A stretch of 9,248 nucleotides of DNA from Candidatus Woesearchaeota archaeon (GTDB lineage: Archaea; Nanobdellota; Nanobdellia; Woesearchaeales; GW2011-AR9). Both the position numbers and the translations under genes were made by a program. Below, one piece after another: positions 1 to 6,210 of this stretch. The stretch is from contig JACPCC010000006.1 in assembly GCA_016179995.1 (NCBI GenBank), positions 1 through 9,248 on the forward strand. Reading direction: 5' to 3'. The stretch's first letter is position 1, and each line of letters starts with the position of its first letter. A model generated the notes under the pieces. That model saw only the letters and a list, made by a program, of their open reading frames with translations, had not been told where the DNA came from and did not search any database.

Positions 1-963
1 GGTTAAACGACCTTCCATATTGGCAAGTATCTTGACTCGTCCGGTTTGGATCCCCCCCTGGACGCGACCACGCAGGCCCAATTCATCTACCAAAACCATG
101 GTGGAGGCAACCAGATAGGCCCTGCCGGCAGCCGATTGCGACAAGAGATAACGTCCTTCCGCAGTTAAAAAGAAATGGTTGATGACTGGCACAGGGGCCT
201 GGATGGCGTAATTATCGCGAACATCTCTGATACCCGGAGACAGTTGCACTCCTGCACGATAAATGACGTCATACTTTCCAGAAGCTGATGATTGGTCCAC
301 GCGAATTCCAAATTGGGCATAAAGATCGGCCTGAAAGGAAAGTTTGCCTTCATAATATCCATTTCGCGCCCGTGAACCCATAAATATAATTCCCGCCATG
401 GATTCAATTTTAGCGCGAACATGTTCGCTGACTCTGAGAGATTTAGAATCAAAGTGTTGCTCGATTTGAGCATAGATCATATCCAGATTTTTAGTGGAAT
501 CCTCATTCATCTGAAAAGTATTTTGATTATTGTCTTCATCGTCTAAAAACTCTACTTTACTGCCATCACTTACTAACCATTTGCCCCTATCATATGAATC
601 TAATGTGCTCGCTGGTGGTTCTGGAATTTTATCCACAAGTCCAGCTTTATTAATTAAACTGAAATAGCCAACTTGACCAACATTTAAAACAGAAGGTCCT
701 TTAAGATAACTGCCATCTTCGCTTGTTTCAGAATTATAATTGTCATCATTCTTCTTATCGTCATTATTATAATTTTTATTGTCGGTATTCTCTTCCTGTC
801 GAACTACTTCTTCAGGACTTATTATATTTTTATATTTTACAGGCATTTCATAACTAATTACTGGTTGTTTAGGTCTTGTCGTCATAGTTGGAACATTTAC
901 GTCCCTATCACAAGCCCCTAAAGAGAGCAAAGCTGCAGTTACTAAAGTGGTTAATAATTTCAT
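1..963 (-). CDS. Partial lipoprotein of unknown function, C-terminus beyond the left edge
   Basis: The minus strand reads open from an ATG at 963-961 to the window edge, giving 321 codons with no stop, so the C-terminus is missing. The start is followed by a lipoprotein signal: basic Lys2, a hydrophobic stretch, and a lipobox (LSLGAC) with the lipidated cysteine at residue 18. Residues 19-80 are linker-like and become very Asn/Asp/Lys-rich around 59-77. The part after about residue 175 alternates hydrophobic and polar residues with many Gly and Arg, which would suit a beta-rich envelope protein, but I do not recognise a family. Bases 481-960 are about 34% GC; bases 1-480 are about 48%, with codons such as CGC, CTG, GTC and GCC that are rare elsewhere in the window. 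The frame stays open across this change. There is no clear Shine-Dalgarno before the start. The gene is divergent from asnS. The lipoprotein call is fairly sure; function is unknown. Confidence 0.7.
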   Translation of the reverse strand, partial: MKLLTTLVTAALLSLGACDRDVNVPTMTTRPKQPVISYEMPVKYKNIISPEEVVRQEENTDNKNYNNDDKKNDDNYNSETSEDGSYLKGPSVLNVGQVGYFSLINKAGLVDKIPEPPASTLDSYDRGKWLVSDGSKVEFLDDEDNNQNTFQMNEDSTKNLDMIYAQIEQHFDSKSLRVSEHVRAKIESMAGIIFMGSRARNGYYEGKLSFQADLYAQFGIRVDQSSASGKYDVIYRAGVQLSPGIRDVRDNYAIQAPVPVINHFFLTAEGRYLLSQSAAGRAYLVASTMVLVDELGLRGRVQGGIQTGRVKILANMEGRLT

Positions 964-991
964 GGTAGTTTCTATTTCTATCTTTTTGATT

Positions 992-1047
992 TCTTAACTG
1001 GGTTCATACCCCATAGCTTGCTATGATATTAAATTACCCAGTTAAGA
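992..1047. repeat. Nested inverted repeat, element A
   Basis: Perfect 12-bp outer arms, TCTTAACTGGGT (992-1003) and ACCCAGTTAAGA (1036-1047), enclose a perfect 6-bp hairpin, CATAGC (1012-1017) and GCTATG (1020-1025), with a 2-nt loop. No T-tract follows the outer stem on either strand, so this is not a standard terminator. The ATACCCC that leads into the inner hairpin recurs in the neighbouring element at 1050-1103, so the two look like diverged copies of one palindromic unit. It lies between two divergent genes. Confidence 0.6.
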
Positions 1048-1049
1048 TT

Positions 1050-1103
1050 AAAAAACCCCAACTAATTAAATACCCCGCAGCTCTGCTGCGATTGGGATTT
1101 TTT
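1050..1103. terminator. Nested hairpin with T-tracts on both strands, element B
   Basis: Outer arms at 1050-1061 (six A, CCCC, AA) and 1092-1103 (TTGGGA, six T) pair over 12 positions with one C/A mismatch. In minus-strand RNA that mismatch becomes a G-U wobble, so the minus transcript folds better. Inside is a perfect hairpin, CGCAGC (1076-1081), loop TCT, GCTGCG (1085-1090). A T-tract follows the stem in both directions, so it could terminate transcription both ways. It lies between divergent gene starts, where a simple end-of-gene terminator is not expected. An insulator, an attenuator in the leader of the minus-strand lipoprotein gene, or a palindromic repeat are all possible. Confidence 0.5.
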
Positions 1104-1164
1104 ATTTTTAAATTATTCTTTTTTCTTCTTATTTATCATTCAAAAGGCTCTTTATTTATAAATT

Positions 1165-1236
1165 TTGACTGTTAATTACCAATTAATAGTAACATTACTA
1201 GGCTCATTTTAATTCCATCGCAACAAACTTTATAAA
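1165..1236 (+). promoter_or_regulatory. Putative asnS promoter and operator-like dyads
   Basis: Two adjacent dyads lie upstream of asnS: TTAATT-ACC-AATTAA (1172-1186) and TAGTAA-CA-TTACTA (1187-1200). TTGACT at 1165-1170 resembles a -35 box, but the hexamer at proper spacing (TAGTAA) is a weak -10. TATAAA at 1231-1236 is the best -10 candidate and would put the start about 16 nt before the ATG. The same TATA lies about 26 bp upstream of the ATG, the spacing of an archaeal leaderless promoter. No Shine-Dalgarno is visible before asnS. Boxes were read by eye only. Confidence 0.35.
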
Positions 1237-1258
1237 ACCCAATAAAAAGCCACTAACT

Positions 1259-2554
1259 ATGAACTACATTTACATTCAAGAAGCCATGAAAATAGGCTCT
1301 GGTAAGGTCTCGGTTAGAGGTTGGGTTCATCGAGAAAGAGGCAGCAACAAATTAAAATTTGTCACTTTAAGAGATTCTAGTAATGTTATCCAATGTGTCT
1401 TTGAACAGAAAGACTTTGAAAAACGTTGGGATGAAATAGATCATTTGCAAATAGAAGCTTCTTTAGAAATAACTGGAACGATTAAAGAAGATAAACGAGC
1501 GCCTACTGGCTATGAAATTCATGTTGAGGATTATACTTTAGTTGGAAGCAGTGATAAATTTCCTATCTCTAAGGATCAATCTGTAGAATTTCTAGCTGAT
1601 AATAGACACTTATGGTTAAGAAGCCGCAGGATGATTGCTATCATGAAGATACGCAGTACTGTTTTTGGAGCAATAGATGAATACTTCAAAAGTAGTGGTT
1701 TTTACGAATACCATTCGCCTGTATTTCAAGCTGTGCAGTGTGAAGGGGGCTCAACTTTATTTTCCGTTGATTACTTTGGCAAGAAAGATGTTTTTCTGGC
1801 TCAAACTTGGCAGTTATACGCAGAACCTGCAATTTTTGCTTTGGAAAAGATTTATACTATCTCTCCCAGTTTTCGTGCTGAAAAATCAAAAACTAGCCGT
1901 CATTTGACCGAATACTGGCATGCTGAAATGGAAATGGCTTGGTCTACATTTAAAGACATCCAAGACCATGGTGAGAAGTTAATCAAGCATGTTTTCAAGA
2001 AAGTGTTGGAAAACAACAAAGAAGAACTCAAAATCTTAGAACGAGATATTTCTAAATTAGAACCAATCATCAATAAGCCATTTATCCGCATGACTTATAC
2101 TGAAGCCTTGAAAGTGCTGAAAGAGAAACACCAGATGGATGTAGAGTGGGGCAAGGACTTAAGAACTATCGAGGAAGAGAAGTTAACTTCACTTTATGAT
2201 GTACCAGTTATTTGCACGCATTATCCTAAAATTGTCAAAGCTTTCTATATGATGGAAGATCCTAAGAATTCAGAAGTAGTGGAAGGTTGTGATTTTCTAG
2301 CGTCGGAAGCGCATGGAGAAATCATTGGCGGTTCGCAGCGAGAGCACGATTTAGAAAAAGTCAAACAAAGACTGATTGCTCAAGGTGAAGACCCTGCTAA
2401 CTATGAATTTTATCTTGATACTCGACGTTATGGTTCAGTTCCGCACGGCGGCTTTGGTTTAGGTGTAGAGCGTTTGATCAAATGGGTTTGCGGGTTAGAA
2501 AATATCAAAGATGCAATAGCTTTTCCGAGAACGATGGAAAGGTATAAACCGTAA
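1259..2554 (+). CDS. asnS: Asparagine--tRNA ligase, short archaeal-type class IIb enzyme
   Basis: This 431-aa cytoplasmic enzyme attaches asparagine to tRNA-Asn using ATP. Residues about 17-97 form the N-terminal OB-fold anticodon-binding domain (VRGWVHRER, then VTLRDSS). The catalytic domain follows the conserved QSVEFLADNRHLWLR segment (107-121). Motif 2 runs from F205 to E225 (FRAEKS, then TSRHLTEYWHAEME), and motif 3 is GGFGLGVER (397-405) with the terminal class II Arg405. The SRHLTEYW version of motif 2 favours AsnRS over the related AspRS, which usually reads differently after SRHL. The length is shorter than the roughly 466 residues of E. coli AsnRS, and the wording is that of archaeal-type AsnRS; both statements are from memory. 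The first ATG gives the expected N-terminus. A structured spacer separates the gene from the downstream ABC genes, so it is probably transcribed alone. Confidence 0.93.
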   Translation: MNYIYIQEAMKIGSGKVSVRGWVHRERGSNKLKFVTLRDSSNVIQCVFEQKDFEKRWDEIDHLQIEASLEITGTIKEDKRAPTGYEIHVEDYTLVGSSDKFPISKDQSVEFLADNRHLWLRSRRMIAIMKIRSTVFGAIDEYFKSSGFYEYHSPVFQAVQCEGGSTLFSVDYFGKKDVFLAQTWQLYAEPAIFALEKIYTISPSFRAEKSKTSRHLTEYWHAEMEMAWSTFKDIQDHGEKLIKHVFKKVLENNKEELKILERDISKLEPIINKPFIRMTYTEALKVLKEKHQMDVEWGKDLRTIEEEKLTSLYDVPVICTHYPKIVKAFYMMEDPKNSEVVEGCDFLASEAHGEIIGGSQREHDLEKVKQRLIAQGEDPANYEFYLDTRRYGSVPHGGFGLGVERLIKWVCGLENIKDAIAFPRTMERYKP

Positions 2555-2567
2555 ATAGTTTTAAAAT

Positions 2568-2635
2568 ATGATTTTTCCATCAGTGTATTTCACTGGTGGC
2601 TTAGCTTATAGTCAACTATCAGTTGGAAAAATCAT
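2568..2635. repeat. Nested inverted repeat, element C, downstream of asnS
   Basis: Perfect 12-bp outer arms, ATGATTTTTCCA (2568-2579) and TGGAAAAATCAT (2624-2635), lie 13 bp after the asnS stop. They enclose the hairpin CAGTG-TATTT-CACTG (2581-2595) and a second short one, CAACT-ATC-AGTTG (2613-2625), which overlaps the outer arm and so competes with it. The overall form is an outer stem closing a branched interior. No T-tract follows on the plus strand, so it is not an obvious terminator by itself. Confidence 0.55.
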
Positions 2636-2636
2636 G

Positions 2637-2710
2637 GTCAGAAAACAGACCGGAGCTTTAGGCGAGCATGCCACCGGTCTATTGACCGGTGGTGGTCGGT
2701 TTTCTTTGAC
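2637..2710 (+). terminator. Nested hairpin with T-rich 3' arm, element D (asnS terminator or yadG attenuator)
   Basis: The outer stem pairs GTCAGAAAACAGACC (2637-2651) with GGTCGGTTTTCTTTGAC (2694-2710), with one A/G mismatch and a TT bulge. Inside is a very strong GC-rich hairpin, CCACCGGTC (2671-2679), loop TATT, GACCGGTGG (2684-2692). The T-rich TTTTCTTT sits in the 3' arm. The stretch is visibly GC-richer than its surroundings. An alternative 7-bp pairing, AGACCGG (2647-2653) with CCGGTCT (2674-2680), would exclude the inner hairpin. Either the asnS terminator or a leader attenuator for the ABC genes 28 bp downstream is plausible. Confidence 0.55.
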
Positions 2711-2737
2711 ATATTTACTTATCTTTAAATCTAAAAA

Positions 2738-3712
2738 ATGAATGCACTTCTAATTAAGGACTTGTACAAAGTTTATGCTAATGTAAATTCTTCAAAATCT
2801 AATCAAACTTTAGAAGCACTTAAAAAAATATCTTTAGAAGTTAAACAAGGTGATTTTTTTGCTTTATTAGGGCCTAATGGGGCAGGAAAATCTACTACTA
2901 TCGGAATAATTACTGGACTTATCAATAAAACTTCCGGCATGGTAAAAGTATTTGATAATGATATAGATCTAGAATGGGAAGAAGCACGTAAGTTAATAGG
3001 AGTTGTGCCACAAGAGTTTAATTTTAGTATTTTTGAGACCGTTTATAATATTGTTTTAGATCAGGCAGGTTATTATGGTGTTTCTCGTAAAATAGCTAAA
3101 GAAAGAGCTGAAAAATACTTAAAATTATTAGGATTGTGGGAGAAGAAAGATAGTGTTTCTAGAACTTTGTCAGGGGGGATGAAACGACGTTTAATGATTG
3201 CTCGTGCTTTGCTTCACGAACCACCACTGCTTATTCTGGATGAGCCTACGGCGGGGGTAGATGTAGAATTGCGTCGCGGAATGTGGGATTTTTTAATTGA
3301 TCTAAATAAAAATGGTACTACTATTATCTTAACCACTCACTATTTAGATGAAGCTGAATTGCTGTGCCGTAATATTGCCATTATCAATAAAGGTTTGATT
3401 ATAGAGCATAGTGCTACCAAAAATCTATTAGATAAAATGGAGCGTCACTCTTATATCTTTGATTTGCAAAAAAATATGACTCATTTACAGTTGAACCATA
3501 AAACTAAATTAAATTCTAAAACTAACTTTATAATAAAGAAAATAGATCCTAGAACAATTGAAGTTGACCTTCTTCAGAATCAAAATCTTAATGACTTGTT
3601 TACTTTTTTTAAGAAAGAAGATTTAGAAATTAGAAGTATGAGAAATAAATCCAATCGTTTAGAGGAATTATTCTTACGTTTGGTAGAGGAAAAAAGTAGC
3701 GTCAAAAGTTAA
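2738..3712 (+). CDS. yadG: ABC transporter ATP-binding protein, YadG-like
   Basis: This 324-aa cytoplasmic ATPase should power the membrane partner encoded next. The nucleotide-binding domain is complete: Walker A GPNGAGKST (45-53), Q-loop Gln92 in VVPQEFNFS, signature LSGGM (144-148), Walker B LLILDEP (164-170) with catalytic Glu169, and the H-loop His201. The wording across the domain, and the C-terminal SMRNKSNRLEELF stretch, closely follow E. coli YadG as I remember it. Residues 14-24 are a short Asn/Ser-rich insertion. This family belongs to the DrrA-like ABC-2 exporters; the E. coli pair has no established substrate, and none can be inferred here. There is no clear Shine-Dalgarno before the ATG. 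The gene follows the strong hairpin at 2637-2710, so transcription may be attenuated there. Confidence 0.93.
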   Translation: MNALLIKDLYKVYANVNSSKSNQTLEALKKISLEVKQGDFFALLGPNGAGKSTTIGIITGLINKTSGMVKVFDNDIDLEWEEARKLIGVVPQEFNFSIFETVYNIVLDQAGYYGVSRKIAKERAEKYLKLLGLWEKKDSVSRTLSGGMKRRLMIARALLHEPPLLILDEPTAGVDVELRRGMWDFLIDLNKNGTTIILTTHYLDEAELLCRNIAIINKGLIIEHSATKNLLDKMERHSYIFDLQKNMTHLQLNHKTKLNSKTNFIIKKIDPRTIEVDLLQNQNLNDLFTFFKKEDLEIRSMRNKSNRLEELFLRLVEEKSSVKS

Positions 3713-3841
3713 GAAAAATATAGGATTATTAATGGATGGAATTATCAGTTAAAAGATCATAAACTCTCAATTCACTAATAATAACTATTAATAATTACGG
3801 ATAAACAATAATTAACAGGAATACGCCGGAAAATACAGAAA

Positions 3842-4606
3842 ATGACTAACTTTATATCATTACAAACAATAGTACGTAAAGAAACAACTCGTTTTTTTAG
3901 AATTTGGACTCAGACTTTGCTTCCTAGTGTAGTAACTATGGCTCTTTATTTTGTTATCTTTGGACATTTTATCGGTTCTCGTATAGAAAAAATAAATGGT
4001 TTTAGTTACATTGAATTTATTGTTCCAGGACTTATTATGATGGCTGTTATTACTAACTCTTATTCAAATGTAGTCTCTTCTTTCTTTGGAGCTAAGTTTC
4101 AGCGTAGTATTGAAGAAATTTTAGTTTCTCCAACTCCTGCTTGGATAATTATATTTGGCTATTGCTTAGGTGGTATATCTAGAGGTTTAGTGGTTGGTAT
4201 TCTAGTAACAATTGTGGCTTTGTTTTTTACAAAAATAGCAGTGCATAGTTTTCTTATAATCATTATTTTCTTATTATTAACTACGGTAGTGTTTTCTCTC
4301 ATGGGTTTGTTAAATGGAATATTTGCTAAAAAATTTGATGATGTTGCTATTGTTCCAACTTTTGTTTTAACGCCTCTCACTTATTTAGGCGGTGTTTTCT
4401 ATTCCGTTTTTTTGCTTCCTGATATTTGGAAAACTATCTCTCTCTTCAATCCTATATTTTATATGGTCAATGGCTTTCGTTATGGCTTTTTAGGATATTC
4501 CGACACTCCAGTTTATCTTGGTTTTTTTATTTTATTGATCTTGATGTTTGTTCTATTTTTAGTAAACTTAATTTTAATTAAAAAAGGAGTTGGATTGAGG
4601 CATTAA
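3842..4606 (+). CDS. yadH: ABC-2 type permease, YadH-like
   Basis: This 254-aa inner-membrane protein is the expected partner of the YadG-like ATPase just upstream; two of each would form the exporter. About six hydrophobic segments are visible, near residues 26-46, 58-80, 100-125, 133-160, 168-190 and 222-247. The ABC-2 hallmark region FIVPGLIMMAVITNS, followed by GAKFQRSIEEILVSPTP, is well preserved, as is VPTFVLTPLTYLGGVFYS. These match E. coli YadH from memory. The gap of 129 bp after yadG is long for a two-gene operon and contains no reading frame or hairpin that I trust, but strand and partnership favour co-transcription. The Shine-Dalgarno is weak (GGAA about 10 bp before the ATG). Confidence 0.92.
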   Translation: MTNFISLQTIVRKETTRFFRIWTQTLLPSVVTMALYFVIFGHFIGSRIEKINGFSYIEFIVPGLIMMAVITNSYSNVVSSFFGAKFQRSIEEILVSPTPAWIIIFGYCLGGISRGLVVGILVTIVALFFTKIAVHSFLIIIIFLLLTTVVFSLMGLLNGIFAKKFDDVAIVPTFVLTPLTYLGGVFYSVFLLPDIWKTISLFNPIFYMVNGFRYGFLGYSDTPVYLGFFILLILMFVLFLVNLILIKKGVGLRH

Positions 4607-4663
4607 GCTGGGCCTTAGTAATTATATTTAAATATCAACCGTTAATCCAGAAAATTATATTCT

Positions 4664-4670
4664 AAGGAGG
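4664..4670 (+). promoter_or_regulatory. Strong Shine-Dalgarno site for the GST gene
   Basis: AAGGAGG lies 8 bp before the ATG at 4679. It is the only near-perfect ribosome-binding site in the window. It fixes the start of the GST gene and implies an ordinary 16S anti-Shine-Dalgarno in this organism. Most other starts here lack a recognisable site. Confidence 0.8.
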
Positions 4671-4678
4671 AATAAAAA

Positions 4679-5290
4679 ATGTTAAAAATATATGGAAATA
4701 GACAATCGGGAAATTGTAACAAAGTGGAATACACTGCTATCTTAGTTGGTGTTTCTTATGACTATCAGGTCTTAGATTTTCAAAAAGACTTGAAAACGCA
4801 GTGGTATCTTAATATAAATCCTGTTGGAAAAATGCCGGCCATTGATGATGATGGTTTTATTTTATTTGAAAGCGGAGCTATCTGTAAATACATCTGTGAT
4901 AAAAAAAGTTCTTCTTTATATCCTAAAGAATTGAAGCAAAGAGCTCTGGTTGATCAATGGATTGATTTCTCAATAAATCATGTTGGCGTATCTATCTCTA
5001 AAGTGGCTTTTAACCGTATTTTTGCTCCAATGTTTGGCATGCCTGTTGATGAGAATTCATTAAAAGAAGGCTTACAATGGCTGGAACGCTATCTACCAAT
5101 TGTTGATACTCAACTAGGAAAGAGTATCTTTTTAGCTGGTAATGAATTGAGTTTAGCAGACATCACTCTCTTATCAGTACTAGAATACTCGGATAAAGCT
5201 AAAGTAGAGTTAAGCTCTTATAAATCATTAACTGCTTGGCGTAATAAATTACTTTTGATGGATTTTTATAAGAAAGTTCATTCTGCTTAA
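4679..5290 (+). CDS. Glutathione S-transferase family protein
   Basis: This 203-aa protein has the usual cytosolic GST length and two-domain layout. Residues 1-78 are the thioredoxin-like glutathione-binding domain: the SGNC motif (10-13) offers Ser10 as the likely residue activating glutathione, Pro53 in KMPAI is the conserved cis-proline, and Glu64-Ser65 is the pair that binds the gamma-glutamyl group. Residues about 85-200 are the all-helical domain, with the conserved LAGNELSLADIT segment near 151-162 holding the N-capping Asp. GSTs of this type conjugate or reduce electrophiles, but the substrate cannot be read from sequence. The gene starts 72 bp after yadH on the same strand, so it may share that transcript while using its own strong ribosome-binding site. 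A GST suggests a glutathione-using bacterium such as a proteobacterium. Confidence 0.9.
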   Translation: MLKIYGNRQSGNCNKVEYTAILVGVSYDYQVLDFQKDLKTQWYLNINPVGKMPAIDDDGFILFESGAICKYICDKKSSSLYPKELKQRALVDQWIDFSINHVGVSISKVAFNRIFAPMFGMPVDENSLKEGLQWLERYLPIVDTQLGKSIFLAGNELSLADITLLSVLEYSDKAKVELSSYKSLTAWRNKLLLMDFYKKVHSA

Positions 5291-5301
5291 GTGTTTAGGT
5301 T

Positions 5302-5381
5302 AAATTATTATTTTTTTTATATTTTTATTCTATTTTTATCTATTTTGCTTTATTTGTAGAATATCAATCGTGACTGATATT
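5302..5381. other. T-rich tract and short hairpin after the GST gene
   Basis: From about 5302 to 5355 the plus strand is almost all T and A, with long T runs but no stem ahead of it, so it is not a standard hairpin terminator. It is followed by a perfect 7-bp hairpin, AATATCA (5360-5366) and TGATATT (5375-5381), with an 8-nt loop. No T-tract follows that hairpin. The GST transcript may end here by another route, but this is inference. Confidence 0.3.
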
Positions 5382-5390
5382 ATCATTTAA

Positions 5391-5431
5391 TTGAAAACTG
5401 ATTATTTTGTAAATTATATAAAATAATCGGT
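5391..5431 (+). promoter_or_regulatory. Putative promoter overlapped by an inverted repeat, upstream of the oxygenase pair
   Basis: TTGAAA (5391-5396) and TATATA (5415-5420) resemble -35 and -10 boxes with an 18-bp spacer. An inverted repeat, ACTGATTATTTT (5397-5408) and AAAATAATCGGT (5420-5431), with one G/T wobble, spans the spacer and touches the -10. That position would suit a repressor operator for the two genes that follow. An AAAGGAAAG purine run (5441-5449) lies further downstream but is too far from the GTG start to serve it well. Confidence 0.4.
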
Positions 5432-5464
5432 CTAATTACAAAAGGAAAGATTTAAGTTTAAATA

Positions 5465-5488
5465 ATGATTAATAATTACTTAAAGTGA
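5465..5488 (+). CDS. Possible 7-residue leader peptide overlapping the oxygenase start
   Basis: An ATG at 5465 opens a 7-codon frame (MINNYLK) whose TGA stop (5486-5488) overlaps the GTG start of the next gene in the form GTGA. The purine-rich AAAGGAAAG lies about 15 nt upstream, a long but better distance than to the GTG. Translation of this short frame could deliver ribosomes to the GTG by coupling. So short a frame can easily arise by chance in AT-rich DNA. Confidence 0.2.
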   Translation: MINNYLK

Positions 5489-6210
5489 TCAAACAAGAAG
5501 ATAAATTTAACTTAAATAATATTGGCCTAAATACGCTTAGTTTAAATACTATGATCAAAAGTAAAATTAGTTTAAATAATAAAGATAATTATTTGAGTGA
5601 TTGGATTAATCAGAAGTATCTCTCATTAAATTCTATTAAAAAATTACAACTTAAATTTAAATTAGCACAACCTTATAGTTTCTTAGAACTGCGTAATTTT
5701 TTTAATAAAGATAAAATTAAATTTATTGAACAAGCAATATTAACCATAAATTTTGAAAAAAAAGAAACTGATCTGTTTTCATTTTACCAAACCATCGATT
5801 TAGTTTCAGTTAATGACAAAGTATTAAGAGAATTTCATCAATTTCTATCCTCTAATGAATTTTTAAACTATCTTCATGCCCTCTCTGGTCTTAAATTAAA
5901 ACCAAATACTATAGCTATGTCTGGCACAAGATATTTAGCTAAAAATTACCTTTTACCTCACGATGACCAATTAGAAGGAAGGGCTTTAGCTTATTTTTTA
6001 TACCTCTCTTATTTAAATAATAAAGATGGTGGGAAATTAGAACTGTATGGGAAAAATAAAGATAGAAAAATGGCAGTAATCAATTCCATTATTCCTAGAA
6101 AAAACACCTTTGCTTTTTTTCAGGTGTCTAATCGTTCTTTTCATCAAGTTGAAGAAGTAGTTAGTAATAAAGAAAGACTAGCAATCAGCGGATGGTTTCA
6201 TCATGCTTGA
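5485..6210 (+). CDS. 2-oxoglutarate/Fe(II) prolyl hydroxylase, catalytic half of a Tpa1/Ofd1/OGFOD1-like enzyme
   Basis: This 241-aa protein has a double-stranded beta-helix oxygenase domain at about residues 60-241. Iron ligands are His159 and Asp161 (PHDDQ) and His220 (SFHQVEEV). Arg231 in RLAISGWFH is placed to bind the 2-oxoglutarate carboxylate. The phrases HDD...R...FLYL, GGKL, FAFF and FHxVEEV...RLxIxGW follow the N-terminal catalytic domain of yeast Tpa1 and human OGFOD1 as I remember them; those enzymes hydroxylate a proline of ribosomal protein uS12. Residues 1-55 are a low-complexity Asn/Leu/Lys extension with an apparent internal duplication. The GTG start at 5485 follows from an in-frame stop at 5473-5475; the first internal ATG (residue 23) is an alternative that keeps the whole domain. 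The next gene overlaps by 8 bp. The fold is very likely; the substrate is inferred from family. Confidence 0.85.
   Translation: MIKQEDKFNLNNIGLNTLSLNTMIKSKISLNNKDNYLSDWINQKYLSLNSIKKLQLKFKLAQPYSFLELRNFFNKDKIKFIEQAILTINFEKKETDLFSFYQTIDLVSVNDKVLREFHQFLSSNEFLNYLHALSGLKLKPNTIAMSGTRYLAKNYLLPHDDQLEGRALAYFLYLSYLNNKDGGKLELYGKNKDRKMAVINSIIPRKNTFAFFQVSNRSFHQVEEVVSNKERLAISGWFHHA

Noticed and set aside
165..473. 102-codon minus-strand open frame
   Set aside because: It lies inside the lipoprotein gene read in another frame on the same strand. The longer frame has a signal peptide and runs unbroken from 963 to the edge.
1203..1259. Assignment of the window to Archaea from the TATA spacing before asnS and the archaeal-type AsnRS
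   Set aside because: The GST, the YadG/YadH pair, the lipoprotein signals and the strong AAGGAGG site all fit a bacterium better. AT-rich DNA gives TATA-like words easily.
1677..2091. Open frames of 76 codons (plus, 1677-1907) and 63 codons (minus, 1900-2091)
   Set aside because: Both lie inside the catalytic domain of asnS, which has all class II motifs in its own frame.
2706..2735. TTGACA at 2706-2711 as a -35 box for yadG
   Set aside because: A -10 hexamer at normal spacing would place the transcription start at or beyond the ATG, and the TTGAC is better explained as the 3' arm of element D.
4159..4380. 73-codon minus-strand open frame
   Set aside because: It is antisense to the conserved ABC-2 permease core and has no recognisable features.
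5302..5355. T-rich tract after the GST gene as an intrinsic terminator
   Set aside because: No stem precedes the T run, so the required hairpin is missing on the plus strand.
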